A stretch of DNA of 48,761 bases from Arcobacter sp. Lineage in GTDB: Bacteria > Acidobacteriota > Terriglobia > Bryobacterales > Bryobacteraceae. Below the pieces are notes generated by a model that had not been told where the DNA came from, made no database searches, and worked only from the letters and a program-made list of their open reading frames with translations. Within the stretch, counting starts at the first letter, position 1. The number at the start of each line of letters is the position of its first letter. Positions 20,656 through 28,471 of this stretch are shown piece after piece. Location of the stretch: NCBI GenBank assembly GCA_020723085.1, contig DYJN01000026.1, positions 1 through 48,761 on the forward strand, in the 5' to 3' direction. The position numbers were made by a program, and so were the translations under genes.

Positions 20656-21002
20656 GCACGCCGGCAAAATCCATCGTGCTCGTTCTGCTGGCGAGCTTCA
20701 TCGGCAGTTTCGGCGCCGTGTTCCTGAAGATGGGCGCGGGACGGCTGCACAGGCAGATCTCGACGCTGCTGCTGAACTGGAGGCTGGCGGCGGGCATCGG
20801 GCTGTACCTGCTGTCCTTCGTGTTCTATTTTCTGGGGGTGCGCGAGGGCGAATTGAGCGTTCTGTACCCGATGGTGGCGCTGGGCTACATCTGGACGATG
20901 TTCTGGTCACGGCTGTTTTTCGGCGAGCCGCTGACGCGCCGGAAGGCAGGAGGCATTCTGCTGATCCTGGCCGGCGTGGCGATGCTGAACCTGGGCGGGT
21001 GA
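20652..21002 (+). CDS. Small 4-TM DMT/SMR-type membrane protein (half 2 of a pair)
   Basis: This 116-residue partner has the same layout as the protein before it: four helices and a GELSVLYPMVALGYIWTMFWS segment parallel to the first protein's GELSLLYPVISLTYVWVTI. The GTG start at 20652 overlaps the previous stop codon by 4 nt, so the two are made together and probably form a heterodimer, as ArnE and ArnF do. The substrate is not readable from sequence. The mannose-nucleotide and glycosyltransferase genes downstream point to envelope sugars. Confidence 0.8.
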   Translation: MSTPAKSIVLVLLASFIGSFGAVFLKMGAGRLHRQISTLLLNWRLAAGIGLYLLSFVFYFLGVREGELSVLYPMVALGYIWTMFWSRLFFGEPLTRRKAGGILLILAGVAMLNLGG

Positions 21003-21045
21003 GCGGGGCGAGTCCTGCGCCTTGGCGGCCCGCTATTCTCAATAC

Positions 21046-22137
21046 GTGGTGTCAAAGCAGCGACGGAACCGTTACGCCCTGATTCTGGCCGGAGGCCGCG
21101 GCACGCGTTTCTGGCCGCGCAGCCGCAAGGCGAGCGCCAAGCAGGTGCTGAACCTGACCGGCGCTGGGCCGCTGATCCGGCTCACCGTGGAGAGGCTGCT
21201 GCCCCTGGTTCCGGCCGGAAACGTGCTCGTGCTGACTTCCATCGAGCTGCGCGAGTCCGTGCGCCGGCTGCTGCCCGAGGTGCCCGCGGCGCAGATCCTG
21301 GCCGAGCCGGTTGGACGAAACACCGCGCCGGCCATCGGACTCGGGGCGAAGATCCTGCTCGACCGCGATCCGCAGGCGGTGATGGGCGTTTTCCCCGCCG
21401 ACCATCACATCGGCCGCCCGGCGGCGTTCCGGCGGCTCGTGTCAGCGGCGTGGCGGGAAGCGGCGAGGGGCCGAATGGTTTTGCTCGGCATCGAGCCCCG
21501 CCGTCCGGACACGGGGTACGGCTACATCGAGTTTCCCAAGAACTCTCTGAAGCCGGGTTCGCTGGAACCGGCGCCGGTTGTCCGCTTCCGCGAAAAGCCG
21601 GACCTGGCTACGGCCCGCCGTTATCTCGCCTCCGGAAAGTATCTCTGGAATGCGGGCATCTTTTTCTGGCCGGCGGCGCTGTACCTGGAACGGCTGCGCG
21701 AATGCCTGCCCGGCACGTATGACAGGATCGCGGCGCTGCCGACGTTCGGAGCGCGGCGGTTTGCGCAGGCGCTCGCGGAAAGCTTCCCGCATTGCGACAA
21801 CATCAGCGTCGATTACGCGGTGCTGGAGAAGACGGCAGGCGTGGTGGGCTTCGCCGCCGGAGACATCGGCTGGAGCGATTTGGGCAGCTTCGAAGCCGTG
21901 TATGAGCTGGCGGAAAAGGACGCGGCGGGCAACGCCTGCCGGGGAGAGTTGCTGGCGCTGGACGCGGGCGGCAACTACGCGGATGCGCCCGGGAAGCTGG
22001 TGGCGCTGCTGGGGGTCGAGAACCTGGTCATCGTGGACACGGCCGACGCGCTGCTGGTGGCGCGGCGCGGGGACGCGCAGCGGGTGGGGGAGCTGGTGAA
22101 GGCGCTGAGGGGGCGTGGACTGAGCCGCCTTCACTGA
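21046..22137 (+). CDS. manC: Mannose-1-phosphate guanylyltransferase
   Basis: The 363-residue protein carries the nucleotidyltransferase signature LILAGGRGTRFWPRSRKASAKQ, the FPADHH metal-site segment, a GYGYIEF core and VDYAVLEK followed by GWSDLGSF near the end. It makes GDP-mannose from mannose-1-phosphate and GTP in the cytoplasm. The C-terminal phosphomannose isomerase domain of bifunctional enzymes is absent. The start is uncertain: TTG at 21022 and GTG at 21046 or 21049 are all in frame and none has a strong RBS. It lies between the half-transporters and a glycosyltransferase. Confidence 0.88.
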   Translation: MVSKQRRNRYALILAGGRGTRFWPRSRKASAKQVLNLTGAGPLIRLTVERLLPLVPAGNVLVLTSIELRESVRRLLPEVPAAQILAEPVGRNTAPAIGLGAKILLDRDPQAVMGVFPADHHIGRPAAFRRLVSAAWREAARGRMVLLGIEPRRPDTGYGYIEFPKNSLKPGSLEPAPVVRFREKPDLATARRYLASGKYLWNAGIFFWPAALYLERLRECLPGTYDRIAALPTFGARRFAQALAESFPHCDNISVDYAVLEKTAGVVGFAAGDIGWSDLGSFEAVYELAEKDAAGNACRGELLALDAGGNYADAPGKLVALLGVENLVIVDTADALLVARRGDAQRVGELVKALRGRGLSRLH

Positions 22138-22218
22138 TGCCGCAGCAGGGGCCTGGCGCCGCGGCGGGCGAAGATCCGGAATTGTGTTCCTGCGGCATTT
22201 TATTGACAATGGGAGGCG

Positions 22219-23496
22219 TTGCCGGCTGAATCTGCGCTGCTCGTGCATCTGTTCGCCTATCATTTCCCGCCTTCGAGCGCTTCGGGCGCGGCGCGGCCGG
22301 GACGATGGGCGCGGTATCTGCCGCGGCACGGCGTGCAGTGCCGCGTGACGGCATGCAGGACGCCGGGGGCGGAAAGCACGGCTCAGGCTGCGTACCTGTG
22401 TCCGGAAGACGCATCCGGCAGGTGGCGCTTGGCCCTGCCCGTTGCCAGGCTGCTGCAAAGGATTGCGCCCTATAACGAGCAATTGCCCTGGCTGCCGGCG
22501 GCGCTCAGCCACGCCCTGGAAGCGGACCGCGTTCAGCCAGCCCGGGCCGTGCTGTCGAGCTTTCCGCCCCTGGCCGCGCATCTGGCGGGCCTGTTGTTCC
22601 ACTGGCGGACCGGCGCGCCGTGGATCGCGGATTTCCGGGATCCCCTGGCCGGCAATCCCTTCCGGAACCGGCGGTGGGCGCAGCCGTACGACCGGGCGCT
22701 GGAGAACGCGGTCCTGCGCCATGCCGGTGCTGTGCTGGTGACCAATGACGCCGCCGCCGAGCGGCTGCGCGCGCGTCACCCGAGCCATGCCGGCAAGATT
22801 CATGTCCTCTGGAACGGGTTCGATCCAGAGGAGCCCGCCGTCCGGCCCGCGCCCGAGACTTCGCCGAGGAGGCTGGTGCATGCCGGTTCCCTGTATGGCC
22901 CGAGGCGCCCGGAGGCGCTGCTGAGGGCGGTGGCGCTGCTGCTGGATTCGGGGCGGCTCAAGCCGGAGGCGTGGCGCATTGAGTTTACCGGGCCTTATGA
23001 AGAGACTTCGTTCGCCGGCTGCCGTGCGGCTTTCGAACGGCTGAAGGACGCGGGCGTCATCGAAATCCGCGGCGGGCAAAGGCCGAAGCACGAACTAGAA
23101 GAGGCCATGACCCGAGCCTCGCTGCTGCTGTTGCTGGATCTGACGGGTGAAGACCGCTCGGTGCAGGTTCCGGCGAAGCTGTTCGATTATGTGCGCTCCG
23201 GGCTGCCCGTGGTGGCCTGGTCTCCTCCCGGTTCGCCCGTTCGCCGCATATTGCAGCGGTCGGGCATCGCGTCGCTGGTCTTTGCGCCGGATGAGCCCGA
23301 TGGGATGGTGGCGGAGCGGCTGGCGGCATGGCTGGAGGAACCGCCGCCGGTGGCGGCGCCGTCGGAGTGGATTCTGGAGACGTTCGACGGCGCGCGGCAG
23401 GCGGCTTTTCTGGCGCGGCTGGTCCGCGCCGTAGCAGCCGGCGGCCGCGCGGGTCTTGCATCCTCGCGGCCTCCTGTGTCATCGGGAAGACCATGA
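22219..23496 (+). CDS. Glycosyltransferase, GT4-like
   Basis: The 425-residue protein shows the GT-B layout of family 4 glycosyltransferases. The N-terminal half begins LVHLFAYHFPP and contains an APWIADFRDP acceptor-side segment. The C-terminal half has VHAGSLYGPRRPEAL and PAKLFDYVRSGLPVVAW, the donor-binding region. It likely transfers a sugar to an envelope glycan or lipid. The chosen start is a TTG with GGGAGG very close upstream. A GTG at 22243 is an alternative. Its stop overlaps the next gene by 4 nt. Confidence 0.82.
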   Translation: MPAESALLVHLFAYHFPPSSASGAARPGRWARYLPRHGVQCRVTACRTPGAESTAQAAYLCPEDASGRWRLALPVARLLQRIAPYNEQLPWLPAALSHALEADRVQPARAVLSSFPPLAAHLAGLLFHWRTGAPWIADFRDPLAGNPFRNRRWAQPYDRALENAVLRHAGAVLVTNDAAAERLRARHPSHAGKIHVLWNGFDPEEPAVRPAPETSPRRLVHAGSLYGPRRPEALLRAVALLLDSGRLKPEAWRIEFTGPYEETSFAGCRAAFERLKDAGVIEIRGGQRPKHELEEAMTRASLLLLLDLTGEDRSVQVPAKLFDYVRSGLPVVAWSPPGSPVRRILQRSGIASLVFAPDEPDGMVAERLAAWLEEPPPVAAPSEWILETFDGARQAAFLARLVRAVAAGGRAGLASSRPPVSSGRP

Positions 23497-23975
23497 AGGC
23501 GCTGCTCGTGTGCCTGCTCGCTGTGCCGCTCGGCGCGAACCCGTTGCCCCGCGCGGAGGGAGAATCGCTCACGGGCAGGAAGACGCTGTTGCCGGACGCG
23601 CTGCGAGGGCAGGTTTCCGTCATCGTGTGGAGCTTCTCGCGCGAGGCGGGCGGGCAGGTGGAGAGGTGGGTGGCGCCGCTGGTTCGGGAGAGGGTGAATG
23701 TGTACAGCGCGGCGGTGATCGAGGCCGCGCCGCGGCTGATCCGTCCCATGATCCGCGCCGGCATGCGGCGGGCTTCTCCCAAGCCCTTTCAGGAGCGCTA
23801 TCTCTGCATTACCCGCGGGGGAAAGAGCCTACGGCAGGCGCTCGAAGTCCGGGACGACAAGCTGCCCCATGTCACGCTGCTGAGCGCCGAGGGAGAGATC
23901 CTCTGGCGCCACGCCGGCGCCTACAGCGATTCGGCGGCTTCAGAGCTGATGCGGCGGCTCGAGCAGGCGCGCTGA
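23493..23975 (+). CDS. Small exported thioredoxin-like protein, ATP10-like pattern
   Basis: The 160-residue protein starts with a signal peptide (MKALLVCLLAVPLGANP). After it come LPDALRGQVSVIVWSFSREAG, a helical segment, RYLCITRGGKSL, and a C-terminal VTLLSAEGEILWRHAGAYSD. This resembles a thioredoxin fold without the CxxC motif. The pattern also recalls the ATP10 family (mitochondrial ATPase assembly), though that is only an impression. The ATG overlaps the glycosyltransferase stop by 4 nt, so they are cotranscribed. The function is unknown. Confidence 0.7.
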   Translation: MKALLVCLLAVPLGANPLPRAEGESLTGRKTLLPDALRGQVSVIVWSFSREAGGQVERWVAPLVRERVNVYSAAVIEAAPRLIRPMIRAGMRRASPKPFQERYLCITRGGKSLRQALEVRDDKLPHVTLLSAEGEILWRHAGAYSDSAASELMRRLEQAR

Positions 23976-24016
23976 TGGACGCGGCCGGCCGCGGATTGGT
24001 GGTATCGTCACTAGGT

Positions 24017-24619
24017 ATGAGCAAGGCCGCGCTTTTCTGCTCGCTGGTTGTCCTCTCCGCCTGCCAAGCGCAGACGCTGAGCCAGGGGGACCGGGACTTC
24101 GCCCTGAGCGCTCTGCACGGATCGCGCAAGCTGTTTCTGGACGCTGTAGCCGGGCTCAGCGACGCCCAGCTGAAGTGGAAGCCCGACGCGAAGACGTGGT
24201 CGGTGATGGAGACAGCCGAGCACATCGTGGCGAGCGAGGAATTCCTCGCCGGCCAGGCGCAGAAGGCGCTCGAGTCCCCTGCGGACCCGTCGAAGAAGCA
24301 GCCCAAGCCGCGTGAAATGGACGCCAGGATCCTGGCGGGCGTCACAGACCGCAGCCAGAAGGCGCAGGCGCCGGAACGGCTGGTTCCCAAGGGGCGGTTC
24401 CGTACGATCTCCGGGCTGACGGCGGAATTCCGGAAGCTGCGGGACCGCAACATCGCGTTTGTGCGCGAAACGCAGCTCGATTTGCGTTCGCACTTCGCCC
24501 CGTCGCCGATGGGGGATCTGGACGTGCTTCAGTGGTACATCTTCATGGCAGGGCACACGGAGCGGCACGTGGCGCAGATCGAGGAGTTGAAGGCGAAGCC
24601 CGGCTTCCCGAAGAGGTAG
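24017..24619 (+). CDS. DinB-family lipoprotein
   Basis: The 200-residue protein has a signal sequence ending in a likely lipobox (VVLSAC) and a four-helix DinB domain. Potential metal-binding histidines sit in the ETAEHIVAS segment and in GHTERHVAQ near the C-terminus, as in DinB/YfiT-like metalloproteins. Many such proteins are thiol-dependent transferases, but the activity here is unknown. The ATG at 24017 is 41 bp after the previous gene, and the 3' end converges on nusB with a 13-bp gap. Confidence 0.85.
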   Translation: MSKAALFCSLVVLSACQAQTLSQGDRDFALSALHGSRKLFLDAVAGLSDAQLKWKPDAKTWSVMETAEHIVASEEFLAGQAQKALESPADPSKKQPKPREMDARILAGVTDRSQKAQAPERLVPKGRFRTISGLTAEFRKLRDRNIAFVRETQLDLRSHFAPSPMGDLDVLQWYIFMAGHTERHVAQIEELKAKPGFPKR

Positions 24620-24632
24620 GGAGCAGGCGGCC

Positions 24633-25112
24633 TCAGCCGGACTGCGCGGCGCTGCCGCGGGCGGCGCCTTCCGGGAACAGGGATTTGCGGATGGCGTCCA
24701 GCACCCCGTTCAGGAAGGGGATGGCCTCTTGCCCCGTATAGCGCCGCGCCAGTTCCAGCGCCTCGTCGATGACGACGGGCGGAGGCGTGCCGATATCCCT
24801 CATTTCGAAGACCGCCATGCGCAGGATGCAGCGGTCTACCCTCGGCATGCGCTCGAGCCGCCAGTGCTCGGCGTGCTCGGCGATCTTCGAGTCGAGCTCG
24901 GGCAGGTTGGCGGCGGCGCCGGTAGCCAGGGTTTCCATGAAGGCGTCGAGTTCGGCGTCCTGGACGATGTCCTCGCCCGCCTCCTCTTCCCGTTCTGCGA
25001 AGTAGAGGTGATCGTAGTAAATCCGGAGCGCATCGCGGACGGGCATGCCGCACACGTCGCACATGTAAAGGACCTGCAGGGCTCGCTGCCGGGATTTGCG
25101 CCGGGCGGGCAT
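24633..25112 (-). CDS. nusB: Transcription antitermination factor NusB
   Basis: The 159-residue protein is NusB, which binds boxA RNA with NusE (S10) in rRNA antitermination complexes. Recognisable segments are RQRALQVLYMCD at the N-terminus and ERMPRVDRCILRMAVFEM with PPVVIDEALELARRYTG and the final FLNGVLDAI. The C-terminal tail after SLFPEG is low complexity. It is immediately downstream of ribH (3 bp), a common ribH-nusB pair. Confidence 0.96.
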   Translation of the reverse strand: MPARRKSRQRALQVLYMCDVCGMPVRDALRIYYDHLYFAEREEEAGEDIVQDAELDAFMETLATGAAANLPELDSKIAEHAEHWRLERMPRVDRCILRMAVFEMRDIGTPPPVVIDEALELARRYTGQEAIPFLNGVLDAIRKSLFPEGAARGSAAQSG

Positions 25113-25115
25113 CGC

Positions 25116-25595
25116 TCAACTCGGTTGGCGCAGGCTGCGGAGGAGGTTGGCCATCTCGACGGCGGTCATAGCGGCTTCGTGGCCCTTGTTGCCGCCCTTG
25201 GCGCCGGCGCGGTCGATCGCCTGTTCCAGGGTGTTCGTGGTGAGCACGCCGAAAGCGACGGGAACGCCGGTCTCCATCGAGACCTGAGCCAGCCCCTTGG
25301 CGGCTTCGGCGGCGATGTAATCGAAGTGCGGGGTCTCGCCGCGGATGACCGCGCCGAGGCAGATGATGGCGTCGAACCGTTTTTGCCGGGCGAGGGCGGA
25401 GGCGGCGGCGGGCATCTCCCACGAGCCGGGGACGCGGACGATCTCGATATCGGACTCCCCCGCCCCGGTGCGCTGCAGGGCGTCGAGGGCGCCCGCGAGC
25501 AGCCGCTCCGTGACGAAGCTGTTGAACCGGCCGACGATCAGCGCGAAGCGCAGCCCGCGCGCATCCAGTTGTCCCTCAAAGACCTTGTGCGCCAT
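25116..25595 (-). CDS. ribH: 6,7-dimethyl-8-ribityllumazine synthase
   Basis: The 159-residue lumazine synthase condenses 5-amino-6-ribitylaminouracil with 3,4-dihydroxybutanone phosphate in riboflavin synthesis and usually forms a 60-mer shell. Diagnostic segments are [43 protein letters not shown] and [12 protein letters not shown]. The catalytic His is in GETPHFDYI. It is divergent from lepA across only 41 bp. Confidence 0.97.
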   Translation of the reverse strand: MAHKVFEGQLDARGLRFALIVGRFNSFVTERLLAGALDALQRTGAGESDIEIVRVPGSWEMPAAASALARQKRFDAIICLGAVIRGETPHFDYIAAEAAKGLAQVSMETGVPVAFGVLTTNTLEQAIDRAGAKGGNKGHEAAMTAVEMANLLRSLRQPS

Positions 25596-25596
25596 A

Positions 25597-25605
25597 TGGG
25601 ATAAT
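25597..25605 (+). promoter_or_regulatory. Candidate extended -10 element for lepA
   Basis: TGGGATAAT at 25597-25605 fits an extended -10 element (TGn-GATAAT) and would start transcription about 25 nt before the lepA ATG. No convincing -35 box is visible. The lepA start has no clear Shine-Dalgarno sequence. Confidence 0.35.
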
Positions 25606-25636
25606 TTGAAGAGCCTCCCCTCTATTACAGCACAGC

Positions 25637-27451
25637 ATGGATCCAGCCCTGATCAGGAACTTCTCGATCATTGCGCACATCGACCATGGCAAGTCGACGC
25701 TCGCCGACCGCCTGCTCGAAGCCACGGGCGCGTTGAGCCAGCGGGAGATGATGGACCAGGTGCTCGACTCGATGGATCTGGAGCGCGAGCGCGGCATCAC
25801 CATCAAGGCGCACGCCGTGCGGCTGATGTACCGGGCGGAGGACGGGCGGACGTACCAGTTGAACCTGATCGACACGCCGGGGCACGTCGATTTCACATAC
25901 GAAGTCAGCCGCAGCCTCCAGGCGTGCGAGGGCGCGCTGCTGGTGGTGGACGCCAGCCAGGGCGTGGAGGCGCAGACGCTGGCCAACACGTATTTGGCCA
26001 TCCACCATGACCTGGAACTGATCCCGGTGATCAACAAGATCGACCTGCCTGCGGCGGAGCCGGAGCGGATCAAGGAACAGATCGAGCACGTCATCGGGCT
26101 GGACGCGAGCGGCGCGATTCCGGCGAGCGCCAAGACGGGAGCGGGCATTCACGAGATCCTGGAAGCGGTGGTGCAGCGCATTCCGCCGCCGAAAGGCGCT
26201 CCCGAGGCGCCGCTGCGGGCGCTCATCTTCGACTCCTGGTTCGATCCCTACCGCGGCGTCATCATCCTGGCGCGCGTGGTGGACGGGGCGATCCGCAAGG
26301 GGATGAAGATCCGGCTGTGGAGCACGGACAGAGTGTACGAGGTGGAAGGGCTCGGCTATCAGTCGCCGAAGCCCGTGCCGTGCGATGAGCTCGGCGCCGG
26401 GGAGGTGGGCTTCCTTCACGCCAACATCAAGACCGTCTCCGACGCGAAGGTCGGCGACACGATCTGCGACGCGGACAACCCGCCCCGCGAGCCGCTGCCG
26501 GGCTTCGAAGAGATGAAGCCGATGGTCTTCGCCGGGCTGTATCCGGTGGAGAGCCACGAGCACGGGCTGCTGCGCGAAGCGCTCGAAAAACTGCGGCTGA
26601 ACGACTCCGCATTCACCTTCGAGCCGGAAAGCAGCGCCGCGCTGGGCTTCGGCTTCCGCTGCGGGTTTCTCGGGCTGCTGCACCTGGAGATTGTGCAGGA
26701 GCGGCTGGAGCGCGAGTTCGAGATCGACCTGATCACCACCGCTCCGGGCGTGCGCTACAGGGTGCATCTCGGCAATGGCGGCGTCGTCGAAGTGGACAAT
26801 CCCACGAAATGGCCCAATCCGAGCGAGATTCTCAAGGTCGAGGAACCGGTGATCGAAGCCACCGTGATCACCCGCGAGGAGTACCTGGGCGAGATCCTCA
26901 AACTGCTCGACGAGAAGCGGGGCAAGCAGTTGAAGTTCGAGTACATCGGCAGCGGGCGGGTGATGCTGGCCTACGAACTGCCGCTGAACGAAGTCGTGCT
27001 GGATTTCTATGACCGGCTGAAGTCGGCTTCCCGCGGCTATGCGTCGCTCGACTACCACCTGTCGGGCTACCGCGAGTCGCCGATGGTGAAGATGGACGTG
27101 CTGGTGGCGGGCGAGCCTGTGGACGCGCTTTCCATCATCGTGCACAAAGACTTCGCCTATGAACGCGGCAAGGCGCTGATCGAGAGGCTGCGGAAGCTGA
27201 TCCCGCGGCAGCAGTTCGAGGTGGCGCTGCAGGCGGCGATCGGATCGAAGATCATCGCGCGGGAAAACATTGCCGCGCTGCGGAAGAACGTGCTCGCCAA
27301 GTGCTACGGCGGCGATATCACGCGGAAGCGCAAGTTGCTGGAAAAACAGAAGGAAGGCAAGAAGCGGATGAAGCGCGTGGGGCGCGTGGACATTCCGCAG
27401 GAGGCGTTCCTGGCAGTCCTGAAAGTGGGGCACAGCGGGGAGCAGGGATAG
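25637..27451 (+). CDS. lepA: Elongation factor 4 (LepA) GTPase
   Basis: This 604-residue translational GTPase has the G1 motif AHIDHGKST (13-21), G3 DTPGHVD and G4 NKID. The LepA-specific C-terminal domain ends with [25 protein letters not shown], then [15 protein letters not shown]. LepA acts on ribosomes, promoting back-translocation or initiation-related steps. The length is normal. The start at 25637 lacks a clear RBS, and the gene is divergent from ribH. Confidence 0.98.
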   Translation: MDPALIRNFSIIAHIDHGKSTLADRLLEATGALSQREMMDQVLDSMDLERERGITIKAHAVRLMYRAEDGRTYQLNLIDTPGHVDFTYEVSRSLQACEGALLVVDASQGVEAQTLANTYLAIHHDLELIPVINKIDLPAAEPERIKEQIEHVIGLDASGAIPASAKTGAGIHEILEAVVQRIPPPKGAPEAPLRALIFDSWFDPYRGVIILARVVDGAIRKGMKIRLWSTDRVYEVEGLGYQSPKPVPCDELGAGEVGFLHANIKTVSDAKVGDTICDADNPPREPLPGFEEMKPMVFAGLYPVESHEHGLLREALEKLRLNDSAFTFEPESSAALGFGFRCGFLGLLHLEIVQERLEREFEIDLITTAPGVRYRVHLGNGGVVEVDNPTKWPNPSEILKVEEPVIEATVITREEYLGEILKLLDEKRGKQLKFEYIGSGRVMLAYELPLNEVVLDFYDRLKSASRGYASLDYHLSGYRESPMVKMDVLVAGEPVDALSIIVHKDFAYERGKALIERLRKLIPRQQFEVALQAAIGSKIIARENIAALRKNVLAKCYGGDITRKRKLLEKQKEGKKRMKRVGRVDIPQEAFLAVLKVGHSGEQG

Positions 27452-27514
27452 GACTTGCCTGGTGAATATAGTACGAAAATACTTGTCCTCAGGTCTTGCC
27501 ATCCCGAGCTATCC

Positions 27515-27530
27515 CGGTTAGGATGTTGCT
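27515..27530 (+). promoter_or_regulatory. Candidate sigma-54 promoter for the PEP-CTERM gene
   Basis: CGGTTAGGATGTTGCT has the GG-N10-GC spacing of -24/-12 promoters (GG at 27516-27517, GC at 27528-27529) with a good TTGCT -12 part. The -24 part matches TGGCAC only in GG. A start about 12 nt downstream would leave a 31-nt leader before the GTG at 27572. Sigma-54 and PrsR control of PEP-CTERM genes is known in other bacteria. Confidence 0.4.
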
Positions 27531-27571
27531 ATCAGGCCTCGAAGGCTAAGAGAGCCGGAGGTGTGTGGCAC

Positions 27572-28327
27572 GTGATCCGGAGAGTCGCATGGATCGTCGG
27601 AGGGCTGGCCGCCTTCGCCTTGGGGGGGTGGGGGATTACGATCCCTGTGAGCGATGCCCGTAGCACAGGGTTCGACAGTTCGGGCAACCTGCTGACGTCG
27701 GATGCGGCTGCGGATGGAAACTGGACGTTTTATTCGGGCAACAGCTTGAGTGCGTTGAGTGGCGCGCCCATCGGAGCGTGGGTGGTACGCACAACTGGGA
27801 AACCCTTCCAGAATCCCACAACGTGGACTCCCAATACGGCTTCGTCCCAATGGATCAGTCCCACTTTTGCCAGGACGGGTAACGGGAAACATCTGGCGGT
27901 GGTGAGTGGCACCTCCTACATTGCTGTGACAAGCTTTACGATACCGGCAATGACGAATCCTCCGAACTTGTCTCAATGGTGGCTTGTCATGTCGGGCATC
28001 GTCTGGGCGGACGATTCGGTTCTGAACAACAACTATTACCTCCTGGCTGCTGACAATTCTTTGGTCTATACAGGAACGCTGACCGGCACCGCTTCGGGCA
28101 CATCGAGCGCTTCGTTCGCATTTCAAAGGTGGGTAGATCCAAGCGCCACGTACAAGCTCGCGTTCATCCTTCCGAACACCGCAGACACTTTCGCAGGTTT
28201 CCGTCTCCAGTTCAACGAGGCGTATGTCACCCCCGAACCCGGCGCATGGGCGCTGATGCTGAGCGCCGGGGCAGGGCTCGCCTTCGCTTCCCGGCGGCGC
28301 CGGGGAGCGAAGAAGCCGCAGGCGTAG
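27572..28327 (+). CDS. PEP-CTERM sorting-domain protein
   Basis: The 251-residue protein has an N-terminal signal peptide (MIRRVAWIVGGLAAFALGG). A Thr/Ser/Asn-rich passenger follows with no recognised domain. The C-terminal PEP-CTERM sorting signal is TPEPGAWALMLSAGAGLAF with SRRRR, where PEP starts at residue 221. Exosortase would cut at PEP and move the protein to the cell surface. The GTG at 27572 is chosen because GGAGG lies about 10 nt upstream and the signal peptide begins there. The frame also runs back to 27455. The passenger uses more A/T-rich codons than its neighbours. Confidence 0.85.
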   Translation: MIRRVAWIVGGLAAFALGGWGITIPVSDARSTGFDSSGNLLTSDAAADGNWTFYSGNSLSALSGAPIGAWVVRTTGKPFQNPTTWTPNTASSQWISPTFARTGNGKHLAVVSGTSYIAVTSFTIPAMTNPPNLSQWWLVMSGIVWADDSVLNNNYYLLAADNSLVYTGTLTGTASGTSSASFAFQRWVDPSATYKLAFILPNTADTFAGFRLQFNEAYVTPEPGAWALMLSAGAGLAFASRRRRGAKKPQA

Positions 28328-28379
28328 GCCGTTTCCCCCTCCTGTTCCGTCCCCTTGGCTCCAGGCAAAGAGGGACTCG

Positions 28380-28400
28380 ACCGCCGCGAGAGCGGGCGGT
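28380..28400. terminator. Hairpin between convergent genes
   Basis: ACCGCC and GGGCGGT arms with a short loop form a stem between the PEP-CTERM gene and the convergent receptor gene. No T-run is present. It may act as a weak bidirectional terminator in a 144-bp gap. Confidence 0.35.
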
Positions 28401-28471
28401 TCCGGCGAGCGTGCACGAAGGCAGCCGCACAGCCGCGGCTCTGGCGCTGAACTGACAGCTCTCGGGGCGGA

